Below are positions 31,672 to 40,416 of a stretch of 64,000 nucleotides of DNA, one piece after another. The stretch comes from Alphaproteobacteria bacterium (GTDB taxonomy: Bacteria > Pseudomonadota > Alphaproteobacteria > Caulobacterales > Maricaulaceae): assembly GCA_018222865.1 (NCBI GenBank), contig JAAEZM010000001.1:415747-479746 (forward strand), given 5' to 3'. Both the position numbers and the translations under genes were made by a program. The notes below the pieces were generated by a model that was given only the letters and a program-made list of their open reading frames with translations, made no database searches and was not told the DNA's origin. Position 1 is the first letter of the stretch; the number at the start of each line of letters is the position of its first letter.

Positions 31672-33858
31672 TCAAACGAAACTATAGGGATCAATGTCCA
31701 CCGAAACCCGCACAGATGACGGGGTTTTAACGCGTGAACGCCAGGCTCTGACATAGGCGGATATGTCGATTTCCTTGTCTGCACGCACAAGAACCCGCCT
31801 TCGGTGCCAGCCTCGCACGACCGCCAGAGGCGGTTCGGCTGGCCCCCATATTTCAACGCCATCCGTCACCGGCGCCTTGGCCGCAAAATCCGCAGCCGCA
31901 TCTTCAACAGCTTTGGGGTTTTGCGCCATGAACCCGATGGCGGCCATACGCCCGAAAGGCGGCAGGCCCAGAACTTCCCGCGCCATAATCTCCGCCTCCA
32001 GGAAAGCATCCCGGTCGCCCGCCAGGAGCGCCTGGATTGCTTCATGTTCGGGCTGATGCGTCTGCAGGAGTGCCCGGCCGGGGCGGTCCGCGCGACCGGC
32101 ACGCCCGGCAACCTGAACCAGGGTCTGGAATGTCCGTTCGCCCGCGCGCGGGTCCCCACCGGCCAATCCCAAATCCGCATCGATTACCCCGACCAGGGTC
32201 AGGCCCGGGAAATTATGGCCCTTTGCCGCGATCTGAGTGCCGACAAGGATATCGATTTCGCCCCGCTCCATGCTTTCAACGATTTCAGCGCCGGAGGATG
32301 TATCGGAGGAGTAAATCTCTACGCGATGATCGGGGAAGAGATGCTTGGCTTCTTCCGCCACCCGCTCAACGCCGGGACCGACGGATGTCAGGCTGTCTTC
32401 AGCCCCGCAGCTGGGACAATGCCGGGGCTTGGGCATGGAAAATCCGGTGACATGACAGACCAGCCGGCCGGTATAGCGGTGTTCAACCAGATAGCTTTGA
32501 GTATCCGGCGACACCATGCGATGCCCGCACTTGCGGCAAAGCACCAAAGGCGCATAGCCGCGACGATTGAGGTAGAGCAGGATCTGCTCGCCGCGCTCGA
32601 GTGTTTCGCGCATCGCCTCCAGGAGGGGCGGCGAGAGCCACCGACCGTTTTCTGCTGGCGTTTCGCGCAGATCAATCGTTCCGATCTCTGGCAGGATCGC
32701 CGCACCAGGGCGGGCCGGCAGACGCACATGAACATAGCGCCCGGCCTCCGCATTCGTCAGACTCTCGAGTGAGGGCGTGGCGGAAGCCAGGATGATACAA
32801 GCCCCTTCAAGTTTACCCCGCACCACTGCGAGATCACGTGCCTGATAGTGCAAGCCCTCGCCTTGCTTGTAGGTCGGGTCATGCTCTTCATCGACGATAA
32901 TCATTCGCAGCTTCGGGAAGGGCAGAAAAAGTGCCGAGCGCGCGCCGACAATAATGCGCGCCCGCCCTTCTGCCACCTCGCGATAGGCACGCCGGCGCGC
33001 TTTCGGCCCTGCGCCAGAATGCCAGAGCGCCGGCAAACAGCCAAAACGCTTCTCAAATCGCGACAGAACCGCTTCTGTCAGAGCGATCTCGGGCAACATG
33101 ATCAGGATTTGTGCCTCCGGATCCGTGCGCAGCACTTCGGCAATCGCTTCGAAATAAACCTCTGTCTTGCCCGAACCGGTTACACCGTCCAGCAAAGCTG
33201 CTTGAAAGCCGCCTGCTTTCACCAATCGCCTCAGAACGCCTGCGGCCTCGACCTGAAGTCGCGTCAGCTCAAGACTGGGTCGCTCAGGGTCGGGATCATC
33301 GAAAGGTGGATCGACCAGCCGCGTGACGGATTGCAATGCACCGCTTTCCGCCAGCCCTTTCACCACCCCCGAACTCACGCCCGCCTCGCGGGCCAAGTCC
33401 GCGGCGGACGCCTCCCCGAGGCGCTCCATGGCATCGAGAATCTTCCCTCTCGCCTCGGTTAGACGCGGAGGCTCGGCCTGCCCGCGCATATAGACGGTTT
33501 CGGTGGGAGACGGTTTGAGCGCTTCCTGACTGCGCAGAACAGAGCGCAGGAGAATGCCCGGCGGCTGAACCAGGTATTTCGCCGCCCAATCCACCAGTTT
33601 CCGCGTCCCTTCAGGAATGGGCGCACCCGAGATTTTCTCGGAAACAGATTTCAGCTTGCGCGTTTCAGGCCCCGTTTTCACGGCCCAGACGACGCCGTGC
33701 GCCTCTCGCTTGCCCAGCGGCGCACGAACATGGTCGCCCGGCGCCAGATCCAAACCATCCGGAATCCAGTAATCGAAGGCTTCGGGCAATGGCATGGGGA
33801 AAAGTACCGCGGCCCGGGCTTGAGAATGTTCAGAGGATTTCGCGTTCGGCTCGGTCAC
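31672..33858 (-). CDS. priA: Primosomal protein N', replication restart helicase
   Basis: 728 residues. Restarts collapsed replication forks. Walker A GVTGSGKTEVYF, Walker B VDEEHDPTYKQ and SATPSLES are all present. The zinc region has C-R-K-C and later C-P-S-C plus a single middle Cys (RLVCHVTGF), five cysteines in place of the eight of E. coli PriA. This reduced set is, to my knowledge, common in alphaproteobacteria. Divergent from the DUF484-xerC operon by 78 bases, a conserved arrangement. Confidence 0.95.
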   Translation of the reverse strand: MTEPNAKSSEHSQARAAVLFPMPLPEAFDYWIPDGLDLAPGDHVRAPLGKREAHGVVWAVKTGPETRKLKSVSEKISGAPIPEGTRKLVDWAAKYLVQPPGILLRSVLRSQEALKPSPTETVYMRGQAEPPRLTEARGKILDAMERLGEASAADLAREAGVSSGVVKGLAESGALQSVTRLVDPPFDDPDPERPSLELTRLQVEAAGVLRRLVKAGGFQAALLDGVTGSGKTEVYFEAIAEVLRTDPEAQILIMLPEIALTEAVLSRFEKRFGCLPALWHSGAGPKARRRAYREVAEGRARIIVGARSALFLPFPKLRMIIVDEEHDPTYKQGEGLHYQARDLAVVRGKLEGACIILASATPSLESLTNAEAGRYVHVRLPARPGAAILPEIGTIDLRETPAENGRWLSPPLLEAMRETLERGEQILLYLNRRGYAPLVLCRKCGHRMVSPDTQSYLVEHRYTGRLVCHVTGFSMPKPRHCPSCGAEDSLTSVGPGVERVAEEAKHLFPDHRVEIYSSDTSSGAEIVESMERGEIDILVGTQIAAKGHNFPGLTLVGVIDADLGLAGGDPRAGERTFQTLVQVAGRAGRADRPGRALLQTHQPEHEAIQALLAGDRDAFLEAEIMAREVLGLPPFGRMAAIGFMAQNPKAVEDAAADFAAKAPVTDGVEIWGPAEPPLAVVRGWHRRRVLVRADKEIDISAYVRAWRSRVKTPSSVRVSVDIDPYSFV

Positions 33859-33936
33859 AGGGCAGTATGGAGGTTGATTCGTTTCAATCGCTGGGCCGCC
33901 AACTTGCCCCCAGCGCGAGCCAGAGGCAAAGCGCTG

Positions 33937-34617
33937 ATGCCGACATCCACAGAAGAAACCCCGACTCTAGACGCGGCACAAATCCGAGCCATCCTGATGG
34001 AGCATCCCGATATCGTTCGCGAAGATGCAGAGCTCTTCTCTCTCATCATCGCACCTTCCAGCGATGAGGGCGTGGTTGATCTTGCCTCTGTGGCGCGTGA
34101 AAAACTCATCGCAGAGCTGCGGCAGCTCAAGGCGATCAATTCCAGTATCGTCGAAACCGCTCGGGCAAATCTGGCCATACAGTCGCAAATCCACACAGCT
34201 GTGCTTGCACTTCTGGAAGTCGATAGCCTGCAGGCGCTTGACCGGAAACTCGCCAGTCGCCTGACCGGCGCGCTCGGCGTCGATGTTTGCCGCATTCTGA
34301 TCGAAGGTCACGCCCCCTTGCCGGACGGCGAATGCATTCTGGCGGCGGCAGAAGGATTCGTCGGTGACGTATTGGGCGAGAAAGTGGAACGGCTCGGCTT
34401 GGTTGACCCGGAGCGCGCGCATGAGCTTTACGGCCAGCAGGGTGCGCGCATGCGTTCACAAGCCCTGGTCAGACTGGATTTCCAGGGCCGGGACGGCGTG
34501 TTTGCGCTGGCCGCGCGAGACCCGCAACTCTTCCAATTCGGTCAGGGCACAGAATTGCTCAACTTCCTGGCTCGTGCCGTTGAACGTCTGGTCATTCAAT
34601 GGATGCATCAAAGCTGA
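33937..34617 (+). CDS. DUF484 family protein
   Basis: 226 residues from ATG 33937, chosen over a longer frame reaching into the priA region because DUF484 proteins begin with this acidic stretch and ILMEHPDIV. The C-terminal two thirds resemble a GAF fold. The family regularly precedes xerC; its role is not known. The last 19 bases overlap the xerC start, so the genes are translationally coupled. Confidence 0.85.
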   Translation: MPTSTEETPTLDAAQIRAILMEHPDIVREDAELFSLIIAPSSDEGVVDLASVAREKLIAELRQLKAINSSIVETARANLAIQSQIHTAVLALLEVDSLQALDRKLASRLTGALGVDVCRILIEGHAPLPDGECILAAAEGFVGDVLGEKVERLGLVDPERAHELYGQQGARMRSQALVRLDFQGRDGVFALAARDPQLFQFGQGTELLNFLARAVERLVIQWMHQS

Positions 34618-35537
34618 ACCAGCCGGCGACGGATTGTCTGCCGCTTTTTCTGGCCCATCTGGCCGGAGAGCGACGGCTGAGTGCGCGGACTCTTGAAGCC
34701 TATCAACGCGATATTTCCGGCTTTCTGAGCTTTTTAAGCGAGCATGCGGGGCGCGCGATTGCGCTTGACGATCTGTTTTCACTGCAGGCGAGAGACTTCA
34801 GGGCCTTCATGGCATCGCGGCGGCGCGAAGGCCTGTCGCCCCGGTCATTGGCCCGCAGCCTTTCGGCGATCCGGACCTTCTATGATTACCTCAATCGGCG
34901 CTTTGAGCGCGCCTGCCCGGCGCTGGACCTTATTGAAGCGCCCAAAACGATCCGCTCAAAACCCAAACCCGTCAGCGAAAGCGGCGCGCGAGAATTGCTG
35001 GAAGAGGCGGCATCCCGAGAGCTGCCGGAGTGGGTCGAGGCTCGCGACATTGCTGTTCTGTCTCTCCTTTATGGCTGCGGCCTCCGCATCTCTGAGGCCC
35101 TCGGGCTGAGCGGTGCCGATCTGCCGCTCGGCGACAGCCTGCGCATTCTCGGCAAGGGCGAGAAAATGCGGATCGTTCCGCTGCTTGCACCCGTGCGCGA
35201 AGCCGTTGAACGCTATGTTGCGCTCGCCCCTTTCGATCTCGATCGTGATCACGCGCTGTTTCGCGGCACGCGCGGCGGGGCGCTAAATCCGCGCCTCGTC
35301 CAGAAAACCGTACAAGAGCTCCGGGAGCGCCTGGGGCTGGGCCCCAGCACAACGCCGCATGCCTTGCGTCACGCGTTTGCCACGCACTTGCTTGCGCATG
35401 GCGCAGACCTACGGTCGATCCAGGAATTACTGGGCCATGCCAGTCTTTCCACGACCCAGGTCTATACCGATGTCGAAGGACAAAAACTGCTCGATATTCA
35501 CCGCCAGGCTCACCCACGGGCGAAACGCTCAAGGTGA
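34599..35537 (+). CDS. xerC: Tyrosine recombinase XerC
   Basis: 312 residues. With XerD it resolves chromosome dimers at dif during division. SAM-like N-terminal domain at about 15-105. Catalytic residues are all visible: Arg in GLRISEALGL, Lys in LGKGEKMRIVPL, His-x-x-Arg in HALRHAFATHLL, His in LLGHASLSTTQ and Tyr in VYTDV. The genomic context (DUF484-xerC beside priA) supports chromosomal XerC, not a phage integrase. Confidence 0.95.
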   Translation: MDASKLNQPATDCLPLFLAHLAGERRLSARTLEAYQRDISGFLSFLSEHAGRAIALDDLFSLQARDFRAFMASRRREGLSPRSLARSLSAIRTFYDYLNRRFERACPALDLIEAPKTIRSKPKPVSESGARELLEEAASRELPEWVEARDIAVLSLLYGCGLRISEALGLSGADLPLGDSLRILGKGEKMRIVPLLAPVREAVERYVALAPFDLDRDHALFRGTRGGALNPRLVQKTVQELRERLGLGPSTTPHALRHAFATHLLAHGADLRSIQELLGHASLSTTQVYTDVEGQKLLDIHRQAHPRAKRSR

Positions 35538-35543
35538 TCGCGG

Positions 35544-36107
35544 CTAGGCCGCTTGCTCCAGCCGCTCATGCGCCCAGTAGATGGTGTCCACACCCGTCGC
35601 AGGATCGGTTTCCTGCTTGGACTGGGTAAAGCCCGCCTTTTCAAGCACCCGGTGCGACGCATTGCGGTCCGCCGGGGTTCGTGCCGTGATGCGTTTCACA
35701 CCCGCGTTGCTATAAGCCCAGTCCATCAAAGCGCGGACCCCCTCGGTCGCGAGACCCTGTTCGCGATAGGAGAGCAACATGGAGTATTCGATCTCCACCC
35801 GACCATTGGCGTCCGGACGACCGCGAAACCCGCCTGCCCCCAACAATCGATTGAGAACGGGTGAAATATAGACCCAAGCATACCAGCCAATATCCCCGGC
35901 ATGCTGTGAGAGTTGTTCCGCAACCCAAGCCATGGCTTGGTCATCCATGAATTCCGGCGGCCAGGACGGCTCAGGGGACACACCCAGCGCTTCGAAAAAC
36001 GCAATAGGGTCGCTGACCTGCAGACGTGCAAGCTCAGGCGTCAGAGCGACAAGGCGCAAGCGCGGTGTCGTAATCTCGGTCAATCTCGTCATCGCGTCCA
36101 AACTCAT
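35544..36107 (-). CDS. GNAT N-acetyltransferase, RimJ/RimL type
   Basis: 187 residues with the RimJ/RimL-like GNAT fold: TPRLRLVALTPE at the start, EIEYSMLLSYREQGLATEGVRALMDWA containing the acetyl-CoA Q/R-x-x-G-x-A loop, and NASHRVLEKAGF near the end. Acceptor unknown. Converges on xerC with 6 bases between stops. Confidence 0.85.
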   Translation of the reverse strand: MSLDAMTRLTEITTPRLRLVALTPELARLQVSDPIAFFEALGVSPEPSWPPEFMDDQAMAWVAEQLSQHAGDIGWYAWVYISPVLNRLLGAGGFRGRPDANGRVEIEYSMLLSYREQGLATEGVRALMDWAYSNAGVKRITARTPADRNASHRVLEKAGFTQSKQETDPATGVDTIYWAHERLEQAA

Positions 36108-36232
36108 GACCTCACCACCTCCAAAACACGGAGGCCCATCTGATCGATCATGTATATGCCTGATACGCGCGCGCTTGTCCGCTCAAAATCGTGTCATACG
36201 AGAGTTTTTTCGCTTCACGCGGATACGTCGCA

Positions 36233-37636
36233 CTAGGCTTGCATCGTCCAGCCTTCAACACCCATAGCGGCCTGGCGTACAGCCTCGCTCAAAGTTGGGT
36301 GTGCATGACAGGTCCGGGCGACGTCTTCAGAGGCGGCGCGGAACTCCATGGCCAGGCAGACTTCAGCAATCAGCTCGCCAACATTCGCCCCGATCATGTG
36401 AGCCCCCAGGATTTCATCCGTTTCTGCATCTGCGAGGATTTTCACAAACCCGTCTGTCGTATGATTGGTCCGACCACGCGAATTCGCCTGGAAGGGGAAT
36501 TTGCCCTTCTTGTATTTGCGACCTTCGGCCTTGAGCTCATCCTCGGTCTTGCCGACGCTGGCAATCTCCGGCGCTGTGTAAACCACGCCCGGGATCGTGT
36601 CATAATTGACGTGGCCCGCCTTGCCGGCGATCAACTCGGCGCATGCAACACCTTCATCCTCAGCCTTGTGCGCCAGCATGGGACCATGGGTGCAATCGCC
36701 GATCACCCAGACATTCTCCGCTGAAGTGCGGAAATGACCCTGGGAAATGAAACCGCGCGGATCGGTTTCGATCCCAACCGTCTCAAGGCCCAGCCCCTCG
36801 GTGTAAGGACGGCGACCAATGCAGACGAGGACGGTATCCGCCTCGATGGTTTCAGCATCCCCGCCAGCGGCAGGCTCGATACTCACCTTCAGCGATGCCG
36901 GATCAGAACTGTCGACACCCGTGACTTTCATACCCAGCCGGAAATCCATGCCTTGCTTGGCAAAGATGCGCTGCGCGGTCTTGGCCAGCTCATTATCCAT
37001 GCCTGGCAGAATGCGATCGAGATATTCAACCACGGTGACCTCAGCGCCCAGTCGACGCCAGACAGAGCCCAGCTCCAACCCGATAACGCCAGCGCCGATA
37101 AGCACCAGCTTGCCCGGAACGTCATCCAGCTCGAGCGCACCTGTTGAGGACACGACGCGCTTTTCATCAATCTCAACACCTGGCAATGGCGTCACTTCCG
37201 ACCCGGTCGCGATCACAATGTGTTTGGCGCTGAGTTCCTGCGTGTCACCGTCCAGCTCAACGGCAACCTTGCCAGCCCCGGCAATACGGCCCTTGCCGCG
37301 AATATAATCGACATTGTTTTTCTTGAAGAGGAACTCGATGCCCTTGGTGAGACCATCAACGGCCTCATCCTTTTGTCCCATCATGGTGGGCAGATCCAGT
37401 TCCAGCCCACCGGTCTTGATGCCCATGGCGGCGAAATTCTTGTCGGCTTCCTCATAGAGCTCTGAGGCATGCAGCAGCGCCTTGGACGGGATGCAGCCAA
37501 CATTCAGGCAGGTTCCACCCAGCTTGCCGCGCATCTCGACACAGGCCACTTTCAGCCCAAGCTGTCCTGCCCGAATGGCACAATTATAGCCGCCTGGGCC
37601 GCCACCGATAATCACGACGTCGTAGGATTGGGACAT
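36233..37636 (-). CDS. lpd: Dihydrolipoyl dehydrogenase (E3)
   Basis: 467 residues. Reoxidises dihydrolipoamide on E2 with NAD+. FAD motif [17 protein letters not shown] is at 11-27, the redox disulphide in [13 protein letters not shown], the NAD fold [10 protein letters not shown], and the C-terminal HAHPTLSEA contributes the catalytic His-Glu pair. Its place downstream of sucA-sucB marks it as the E3 of the 2-oxoglutarate dehydrogenase complex. Confidence 0.97.
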   Translation of the reverse strand: MSQSYDVVIIGGGPGGYNCAIRAGQLGLKVACVEMRGKLGGTCLNVGCIPSKALLHASELYEEADKNFAAMGIKTGGLELDLPTMMGQKDEAVDGLTKGIEFLFKKNNVDYIRGKGRIAGAGKVAVELDGDTQELSAKHIVIATGSEVTPLPGVEIDEKRVVSSTGALELDDVPGKLVLIGAGVIGLELGSVWRRLGAEVTVVEYLDRILPGMDNELAKTAQRIFAKQGMDFRLGMKVTGVDSSDPASLKVSIEPAAGGDAETIEADTVLVCIGRRPYTEGLGLETVGIETDPRGFISQGHFRTSAENVWVIGDCTHGPMLAHKAEDEGVACAELIAGKAGHVNYDTIPGVVYTAPEIASVGKTEDELKAEGRKYKKGKFPFQANSRGRTNHTTDGFVKILADAETDEILGAHMIGANVGELIAEVCLAMEFRAASEDVARTCHAHPTLSEAVRQAAMGVEGWTMQA

Positions 37637-37725
37637 TTGGGCCTCTTGGTTTGGGGAAGTAAGCAGGAAAGCTCTTTATATGCATAATCTGAGACGGTTT
37701 TTAAGTAGGCCGCTTCAGCACCGGA

Positions 37726-38172
37726 TTATTTGTACAACCCGCTATATCGCAGCCCTAGATATACAGCCGCAGCGAATATCGCTGCCTCAAGCCCAAACAG
37801 CGCCCAATCGATTAAATCCGGCCCCAAGAAGGACTGATTGGCGGCTACCGCATGATCGGCATTATACCTGTGATCAAATGATCGAGCGACCCAGACCGCC
37901 TGGTCGACCAAGAAGACGCATAGGGCTACAGCCAAAAGCCAGCCGCGCTGCCCCCACGCTGCAAGGACAATCAATATATAGCCGAGAAGTATAAAGAGGC
38001 CGAAAGTCAGGTCCAAAGCAGACCGATCAGCGATGCTGGCGGTCACAAATGGCTCATATCCCAGCGTTCCTGGATAACCAAGACGATGCAACTGACCGGC
38101 GAGTAGTGGGCGACAACCATAGAGCACGCGCAAACAGGCGGCTATGATGAGAATTACACGAAGATCTGGCAT
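37726..38172 (-). CDS. Four-helix membrane protein of unknown function (1)
   Basis: 148 residues with four hydrophobic segments and a short C-terminal tail. The third and fourth segments (AVALCVFLVDQAVWVA and DWALFGLEAAIFAAAVYLGLR) parallel those of the next gene (YLGALLIDAGVWVF and LMFNLFDFSVLMFLVVWGLR), so the two look like diverged tandem duplicates of equal length. It lies between sucB and lpd, 89 bases upstream of lpd's start codon. Family not recognised. Confidence 0.65.
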   Translation of the reverse strand: MPDLRVILIIAACLRVLYGCRPLLAGQLHRLGYPGTLGYEPFVTASIADRSALDLTFGLFILLGYILIVLAAWGQRGWLLAVALCVFLVDQAVWVARSFDHRYNADHAVAANQSFLGPDLIDWALFGLEAAIFAAAVYLGLRYSGLYK

Positions 38173-38214
38173 GGCACTGCAGCGATAGGTGATCCGAAAA
38201 GCAAGCTGCTCTGA

Positions 38215-38661
38215 TTATCCGAGCGCCCGACGTCGCTCACGCAATCCCCAAACTACTAGAAACATGAGAACCGAGAAATCAAAAAGGTTGAACATCAAAT
38301 CAACCAGGCCAGCATTGCCGGAATAGATAAACCGATACTCGTCTACAGTTGTCATGAATACCCAGACACCCGCGTCAATCAGGAGCGCACCGAGGTAGAC
38401 GATCCCGGCCCACCAACGCCCGGTGATTAACAATAGCCCCGCGATCAAATACCCGGCGGCGAAAGTAAAAACGGGGACCAGAAGCACAATCGGCAAGCCG
38501 AGTATCAATTCGGCGAGATATCCGTCAATGCCGGCTGGATTGGAAAGCCCCAAACGGAAAAGCGCCACGTTCGACTGAAATACAATGACCCAAAACGCCC
38601 GAGCGACGATCACTGCACCCACGACAAGGGCGATAGGTCTTTTCTCTGCAATTGATATCAA
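38215..38661 (-). CDS. Four-helix membrane protein of unknown function (2)
   Basis: 148 residues, four hydrophobic segments, an acidic loop after the third helix (VDEYRFIYSGN) and a basic C-terminus (RERRRALG). Same length and topology as its neighbour at 37726 and likely a tandem paralogue. Lies 190 bases downstream of sucB on the same strand. Confidence 0.65.
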   Translation of the reverse strand: MISIAEKRPIALVVGAVIVARAFWVIVFQSNVALFRLGLSNPAGIDGYLAELILGLPIVLLVPVFTFAAGYLIAGLLLITGRWWAGIVYLGALLIDAGVWVFMTTVDEYRFIYSGNAGLVDLMFNLFDFSVLMFLVVWGLRERRRALG

Positions 38662-38851
38662 TGCGAGGCGGCCTCTGTCTTCTTTATGACGGACCGCAGC
38701 ATGCGCGCCCTATCCCAAATGGATTATAGCAAAGTCAGAGGCTTGCCTGAGGTTATATTTCAGTCACCGGGAAACGCGTCGCGATCCGCGCTTGCTCGAT
38801 CAAAAACAGAGCGCGACCCGGCCGGTTACCGTGCAATCGACTACGGCTCCC

Positions 38852-40381
38852 CTAGAGATCAAACAGCATGCGTTGCGGGTCTTCGAGATTCTCTTTGACG
38901 CGAACCAAGAAGGTCACCGCTTCCTTGCCATCGACAATGCGGTGATCATAGGAAAGGGCCAGATACATCATTGGCTTGATGACAACTTGCCCATTTTCCG
39001 CCACCGGGCGTTCCTGGATCTTGTGCATGCCGAGGATACCCGATTGCGGCGCATTCAGGATCGGCATGGACATCAAGGAGCCATAGACACCGCCATTGGA
39101 GATGGTGAATGTCGCGCCCTGCATATCCTCAATCGTCAGCTTGCCGTCACGGGCTTTCTTGCCAAGACCGATAATGGTCTTCTCGATATCGGCCAAAGAC
39201 AGCTGATCCGCATCACGGATGACCGGAACAACAAGCCCGCGATCCGTACCGACCGCTACGCCCATATCATAGTAATTCTTGTAGATGAGGTCCGTGCCAT
39301 CGATCTCGGCATTGACCGCCGGGATCTCCTTGAGCGCATTGACGCAAGCCTTCACGAAGAAGCTCATAAAGCCCAGCTTCACGCCATGCTTTGCAACAAA
39401 GGCTTCCTGGTGGGCCTTGCGGGCCTTCATGATGGCGGACATATCCGCCTCATTATAGGTCGTCAGTATGGCTGCAGTGTTTTGCGCATCCTTGAGACGC
39501 TTGGCGATTGTCTGGCGCAGGCGCGTCATGCGGACCCGCTCTTCACGCGGACCGGTTTCGCGCGGCGCTGCCGGGGCTGCGGCAACAGGCGCTGGAGACG
39601 CGGTGGACGGAGGACTCGCCGGCGCTGCCGGAGCCGGCGCGGCAGCGGCGGCTTTTGCATCCGCCTTGGTGATCCGGCCATCCTTGCCTGTGCCGGCAAT
39701 AGCGGACGCATCCAGATTATTCTCGGAGATCACACGCTGTGCTGACGGCATGGCAACACCACCCGTCGCACCACCAGCAGGCGCAGCGGGCGCGCTTGCC
39801 GCTGGAGCAGCAGCCGGTGCGGCAGCGGCACCTTCCGAAATGCGCGCGACGGCATCACCCGGCGCGACGCTGTCACCTTCACCGACCAACAATTCTGTCA
39901 CCGTGCCGGCAACCGGGGAGGGCACTTCAACAGCGACCTTGTCGGTTTCAATCTCGACCAGTGCCTGATCGATCGAGACCGTCTCTCCGACAGAGACAAG
40001 CCAGGAGCCGATCGTGCCTTCGGCAACGGATTCGCCCATTTGCGGAACAGTCGCATCGATCGTCGCACCAGAGGCTGCCGGCGCCTCAGCAGCCGGCGCT
40101 GGGGCCTCTGCAGGACTTGCCGCAGCGGCTGGCGCAGCAGCAGCGCCTGCAGCGCCGAGAACAGCCAGCTTGGCGCCAATCTCAACTGTATCGCCTTCCT
40201 GAGCCGTGATCTCGGTGATCACCCCGTCTGCTTCGGCGCGGACTTCGACCGCGACCTTGTCCGTTTCCAGCTCCACGAGCACATCATCCCTGGAAACACT
40301 GTCGCCAGCCTTCACCAGCCAGGCGCCAACCGTGGCTTCGGTAACGGATTCACCGAGCTGGGGTACGAGAATGTCGGTCAT
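38852..40381 (-). CDS. sucB: 2-oxoglutarate dehydrogenase E2, dihydrolipoyl succinyltransferase, with two lipoyl domains
   Basis: 509 residues, longer than the usual 400-420. There are two lipoyl domains, at about 2-76 and 105-180, each with the lipoylation motif ETDKVAVEV. Each is followed by an Ala/Pro-rich linker; then come a peripheral subunit-binding domain ([30 protein letters not shown]) and the catalytic domain ending with the active site [12 protein letters not shown]. It transfers succinyl from lipoate to CoA. The extra lipoyl domain is more typical of pyruvate dehydrogenase E2. Starts 35 bases after sucA. Confidence 0.95.
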   Translation of the reverse strand: MTDILVPQLGESVTEATVGAWLVKAGDSVSRDDVLVELETDKVAVEVRAEADGVITEITAQEGDTVEIGAKLAVLGAAGAAAAPAAAASPAEAPAPAAEAPAASGATIDATVPQMGESVAEGTIGSWLVSVGETVSIDQALVEIETDKVAVEVPSPVAGTVTELLVGEGDSVAPGDAVARISEGAAAAPAAAPAASAPAAPAGGATGGVAMPSAQRVISENNLDASAIAGTGKDGRITKADAKAAAAAPAPAAPASPPSTASPAPVAAAPAAPRETGPREERVRMTRLRQTIAKRLKDAQNTAAILTTYNEADMSAIMKARKAHQEAFVAKHGVKLGFMSFFVKACVNALKEIPAVNAEIDGTDLIYKNYYDMGVAVGTDRGLVVPVIRDADQLSLADIEKTIIGLGKKARDGKLTIEDMQGATFTISNGGVYGSLMSMPILNAPQSGILGMHKIQERPVAENGQVVIKPMMYLALSYDHRIVDGKEAVTFLVRVKENLEDPQRMLFDL

Positions 40382-40416
40382 ATCGATCTCTTTCCTCTTG
40401 AAGATCCTTGCAGCGC

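Noticed and set aside
34599-35537. XerC-like recombinase as a sign of a mobile element
   Set aside because: Context with DUF484 and priA is the housekeeping location; no attachment sites, no phage genes nearby.
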